From assembly GCA_029945375.1 (NCBI GenBank), contig CM057059.1, forward strand, positions 2,418,001-2,482,000: 64,000 nt of DNA. The letters run 5' to 3'. A program made the position numbers and the translations under genes. A model generated the notes under the pieces. The model was not told where the DNA came from and did no database searches. It saw only the letters and a list, made by a program, of their open reading frames with translations. How positions within the stretch are numbered: the first letter of the stretch is position 1; each line of letters opens with the position of its first letter. This DNA comes from Agaricus subrufescens. Its lineage: Eukaryota; Basidiomycota; Agaricomycetes; Agaricales; Agaricaceae. Positions 60,146 to 64,000 of the stretch are shown here, in pieces.

Positions 60146-61605
60146 ATGTCCTACACTAACACCAAAGCCCCCGGCGCTGCCAAAAGCGTTGACGAGGCAT
60201 ACAAGCACACCCTTGCGCGCCTCCAGAAGATTCAGACGCACCTCGACAACGCACCACGCAGCTCAAAGTTAAAGGGCAAGGTTTGTATCATCACCGGTGT
60301 AGGCTCACTCAAAGGAATTGGGTATGTGCACACCCTCTCGTATTACTATAGCTCCGTACTCATTTCTTCACTAGTCGTGCGACGTCCATTCTCTTTGCCC
60401 ACGAAGGTACCTCAAGCCGAATAAGACCCCGTCGTAAATGAACTGACGGGCTTCACGCAGGGGCCAAGCATTTGTACCTTCTAGACTTTGATGGAAAAAA
60501 CCTTCCAGACCTCAAGGAGACGATTGAGAAAAAGTACCCAGACGTCAAGGTAGTCAGGAATATATGTTGCCCAACCTCGCTAACCAATTTCTTTAGGTCA
60601 CTGTACAACAATGCGATGCAGCAAACGAAGACGCCATAAAGGGAATCTGCGACCAAGCAATGTCCGAAGAAGGGCGTCTCGATATATTTTTTGCAAACGT
60701 ATGTACACATCTCTCATACTTGGAAGTACTAGCTCAAGCGCAGTGGATAGGCTGGAATTGGCACCAAAGATCATCTCCATGATATTTCGAAAGAAACCTT
60801 TATGGAGGTCATGCGCGTGAACACCCTTTCGTGATTAAGCAGCCTTCTATTACTCGGAACTTAAGCTTAGCTCGCCCCTAGATGCTTCCTCGCCATCAAG
60901 CATGCTTCGGCTGCGATGCTCAAACCTAGTCCTGCCGTAGGGAAGGAACAGAGCGGCGGTAGCATTATCCTCACAGCTTCTAGTAAGGGTTTTACTCTTG
61001 GAATAGCTAGAAACTAAATTTTCCAGTCGCTGGTCTTCGATCCGGAGCTGGCGCACTCGATTGTAAATAAATTCCCGCTCATCTCCAGCTAAACTTTCAT
61101 TGACGTGATTACCTTAGATAGCGCAAGCAAAGCTGCGTGAGTCAACCTCATGGTTGTGTGGGCTTCGAGTTACACTCATGTCATGATAAGTGTCAACTCA
61201 ATGGCCAAAACTTCTGCGTATCAACTTCGGAAGAGCGACGTTCGAGTGAACTCCGTCTGCCCCGGGCTGATTGAAACTGGTATGACCGTTGGCACTTTCG
61301 ACTACGCTCGGCAGCGTGGAACCGCCGGCAGGATCGGCCAGCTTAACCCTCTTGGCCGCTTTGGCGTTGCAGAAGGTAAGGCACCTGATTTACTTCTGTG
61401 TCGGCCGGTGACATAGAACTTCTACAGAAATCGCTAACGCTGTACTTTTCTTGGCATCGGGTATGAGTTCCTCTTGTATATAATTCGGTTATGCTCACGT
61501 TGAACGTTAACTTCAGATGACTCGAGTTATGTCAATGGCCAAAACTTCGCTGTCGACGGTGGTTTGTCGTCTTCACATCCAGTTATTCCTGGTCGATGGG
61601 CTTGA
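60146..61605 (+). CDS. Short-chain dehydrogenase/reductase
   Basis: NAD(P)-dependent oxidoreductase of the classical SDR family. The start at 60146 gives MSYTNTKAPG; an in-frame ATG at 60071 is possible. The cofactor loop is ITGVGSLKGIG, followed after an intron by LLDFDG and the adenine-site CDAANED. NAGIG follows, spliced as N then AGIG. The catalytic part reads ILTASIAGLRSGAGALDYSASKAA, with the active-site Tyr codon itself split by an intron after its first base (near 61061). The C-terminal part has VCPGLIETGM, LGRFG and VDGG. It ends at 61605 with GRWA. The substrate cannot be read from sequence. It is divergent from the P5B ATPase, with 189 bases between starts. Confidence 0.9.
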
Positions 61606-61992
61606 AAACATAAGGTTTTTTGTTGCGTCAACATCGGCCTTCCCTATGAACTACTGTCAGTGTGAGATTTGTGTTGTCGTTGCGTGTGATACCTACATGT
61701 GATTTTGTATATACTTTCACCCGGTCGTTCTAGTGTTGTAATTGATCGAACCGCCTTCCTGTCTGCAACATTACACCGTCGTATTCCCAATTACTCTTGT
61801 CCGCTCTTACGCGCTCATTGTCAGTCACGGAATGGAGCCCAGACATGTGCATGACTTATAAATAGAATCCCAGACCAAAAATAGAACAGACACTTTATAA
61901 AACATAAAAGCGTAGGCAACACCAAAGGGTCTACAAACACTGTTTCTTCGTTGCAAGAATTGGGAACCGTCAAAAACCTCGGGATTTCGTAT
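61606..61992. other. Intergenic between convergent SDR and P450
   Basis: Shared 3' flank of 387 bases between two convergent genes. T-rich on plus near 61720. No gene is seen. Confidence 0.5.
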
Positions 61993-64000
61993 TCAGTCTG
62001 TGCGCCTTCGGAACACCAAGGGTGTACGTTTGGGACTATTGACAGACTATCAGAGCACCGCCGCGGTCGAGCCCTTACAAATACACTCACCCAATCATCA
62101 ATGTCGCTTTCGCCGTCAAAATACGATCACGGCGTTGTTCAAATGTTTCATGCTTGAATTGAGGTTCATCCTGAATCTCAACCTTGTAACGACTGATGAT
62201 GGAAGTCAGAGCCGCTACACCCTCGGTCTCGTTGAACCTAACGCCGAACGTCAGGGAAGGCTCGTGAAAACAGAACGCTAATAACATACTTCCTTCCCAG
62301 GCAGGCCCGCGGTCCTGTGACAGGCCTATTAGAGTATTGGACTTTTTACCCGGGACTGTACGTACCAACTGAAAAACTAACAAGCGCATCCTTGTTCCAA
62401 TCACCCAAAAAGCGCTCAGGAATGAATTCGTTCGGTTTATCCCAGTATTTAGCTGCCTCGTGGAATGAGAGATCAGTAGATAAAATGGAAGTAACACCCA
62501 CGATTTTTGTGAACACCCGGTATATCGATAGTCAATCTTGTACCTTTTGGAACAGGTATTCTTTTCTGTTCATCATTGTAACAGTTTCCGACCACGATTG
62601 AGGTATCTTCAGGCGCGATTTTAGTGATAGCATTAACCTGGTAGAAAGTTAGCATTGCCCTTCGTCACGTAATGACAACACGTACAGGGGAACACAAGCG
62701 AAGTGTTTCATTGTAAATTCTGAAAAATAAATAGATGTGAGAGGTATTGTAGCACCTGTAACATTACCAAACGTACGCCATGACATAAGTTAAATTGGGC
62801 ATATCTTCATATGTCTGGAGAAAAATTAGCATACAACGCAGCGGTTCCTTTACTGAACTTACAGGCCTCCGCCCGTCGCGAATTACACTCCTGATATGCT
62901 CCACTAGCTTCTCTTGCACTTTCGGATACAAGGCTAATAGCGCAAACGTGAACGAAAGTGTGTGTGCAGTCGTCTACATCATTGTTTTCAGTTCGAATCT
63001 TTGTAAGTCCATTCCACAGCTGACGTACCTCATGTCCAGCAACCAAAAATACGAAGAGATTTCCTACAAGTTCCGTGAGTTTCTGGAACACAAAGGAGTA
63101 GCGGGGTCACACAAACCCATTAATTCCTCTTCCGTAATACCTGCGCCTTCCACTGCCTCCTTGTTTGCACGAATGAGGCTAGTAAAAAGATCATGTTTAT
63201 CTTCGACCTCGGCGGTGAGACGATCTTTAATCATCTCTTGCATATAAACCTGTAGCGCAGAGGGGTCTTTGAGTCGATATTCCATGCATTAATGTTACAT
63301 TGCACAAACCTTCAATTCCTCTCTGGCTACTCGCACCTTCCTCCACGCAGGGTGTATTGACTTGACCCGGTCAGGTACAAGAGCATTCACAGCAAGGTTT
63401 ATAGCAGTTGTACGTAATGCTTCACGGAAAGTGAGCGAGTGGCCCTTGGGCTTAGTGGTAGCATTGTCCTCCCAGGACAAGGTTGTCTGACCAAAGCCTG
63501 TATATTTCATGCTTAGCATCGCCGTGTAGAGTGACTGTCTGCATGCTTACCTGCAGCACCAATGACTAATAAGGCCAACTGGAAATTAAGACCAGGAATG
63601 AACGCGCGTTAGGTTCGAGGTTGCAAGAACAAAGTCGAACTAACCGGTAGGGTTATTTCTGCCCCATTTTCTATCGTCGCATCTGTATTGTTCCATACGT
63701 TCTCGATAAGATCATCAACTATTCGGAGAGTTTCTATCCAAACCAATCTGTTGTTTTTCTGATGGAACAGTCAAAACATTGTGAGGCAGAGAGTAGAAAC
63801 GTGCTTACCTCCGAAAATGATGGTCCAGAAATTCTTCGGAATCTTTTCCATACTTCCCCCTCGGTAGTGATGATGTTTCGTCCGTATAAGTTCAGACCCT
63901 TATACATCTCAAGCGGTTTTGGAAAACGGCGTGTCGTAGAAAAATCCTTTACAATTATTTGAATGGGAGGTGAATGGGAGGTGAAGTTATTCTGAGAGAA
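61993..64000 (-). CDS. Cytochrome P450 monooxygenase, N-terminus outside window
   Basis: Haem-thiolate monooxygenase; the 5' end lies beyond 64000. Visible from the right edge: KPLEMYKGLNLYGRNIITTEGEVW with KRFRRISGPSF (C-helix), FRDAL-type region and helix I with AGHETTAHTLSF. The K-helix ExxR is NETLRLCSP. YWDKPNEFIPERF is the PERF region and the haem-binding loop is FSGPRACLGRKFNETE. The C-terminus is PLVFRRRTD, ending at 61993. All diagnostic motifs are intact, so the gene looks functional. The last splice (donor after ATTGG, acceptor near 62042) is needed to reach that end. Its substrate is unknown; adjacency to an SDR is suggestive but the two are only convergent neighbours. Confidence 0.93.

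Noticed and set aside
60146..64000. SDR plus P450 as a biosynthetic gene cluster
   Set aside because: No backbone synthase or dedicated regulator is visible, and the P450 and SDR are only convergent neighbours.
1..64000. CRISPR arrays, prophage or bacterial-type operons
   Set aside because: Genes are intron-bearing and eukaryotic throughout; no repeat-spacer pattern is present.

Overview
The window is nuclear DNA of a filamentous basidiomycete, most likely an Agaricomycete. Genes are dense and on both strands. They are cut by many short GT-AG introns (mostly 47-70 bases), and every recognisable product is a fungal or general eukaryotic type. There are no operons, prophages or CRISPR arrays. 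Gene models below were built by hand: introns were chosen so that splice sites, reading phase and family conservation agree. Where exon boundaries are given they are phase-consistent; all models are predictions.

Layout. 1-3240: repeat-like start with a truncated CCHC zinc-knuckle fragment and a frame-broken DUF6589-type gene (minus). 3590-7244: EMI1-like CHCH protein (minus), membrane-anchored HSL-type esterase (plus), and an intron-rich formate/nitrite transporter (minus). 7245-9869: gene-poor. 9870-15220: Mei2-like RNA-binding protein (minus), mitochondrial ribosomal protein bS6m (plus), HDHD3-like HAD hydrolase (minus). 15221-17346: gene-free, with a 475-base tandem duplication. 17347-27573: SND1/Tudor-SN, a CaMKK/Ssp1-like kinase, and UPF2 (all minus). 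27701-32142: ATRIP/Rad26-like checkpoint protein (plus) and secreted class 3 lipase (minus). 33419-40149: amidohydrolase-like protein, a large proline-rich protein of unknown function, and chaperonin subunit CCT6 (all plus). 40486-44027: SET9/KMT5 histone H4K20 methyltransferase (minus). 46841-50834: FAM72-like zinc protein (minus), NOL12/Rrp17 (plus), Golgi SNARE BOS1 (plus). 53167-59956: Ser/Thr-rich single-pass surface protein and P5B ATPase (Ypk9/ATP13A2), both minus. 60146-64000: short-chain dehydrogenase (plus) and a cytochrome P450 (minus) that runs off the right edge.

The genes are mostly unrelated housekeeping functions: RNA surveillance and RNA binding (UPF2, SND1, Mei2, NOL12), genome maintenance and chromatin (ATRIP, SET9), folding, trafficking, transport and mitochondria. 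Several pairs are divergent with very short shared upstream regions (77-190 bases), or convergent with stops 47-125 bases apart. I found no clear new multigene system. The most interesting items are the decayed DUF6589 copy, a 10-base microexon in SND1, a probable GC-AG intron in SET9, three stop-free 54-base introns whose retention would keep the frame, the 475-base tandem repeat, and the uncharacterised gene at 34925-37805.
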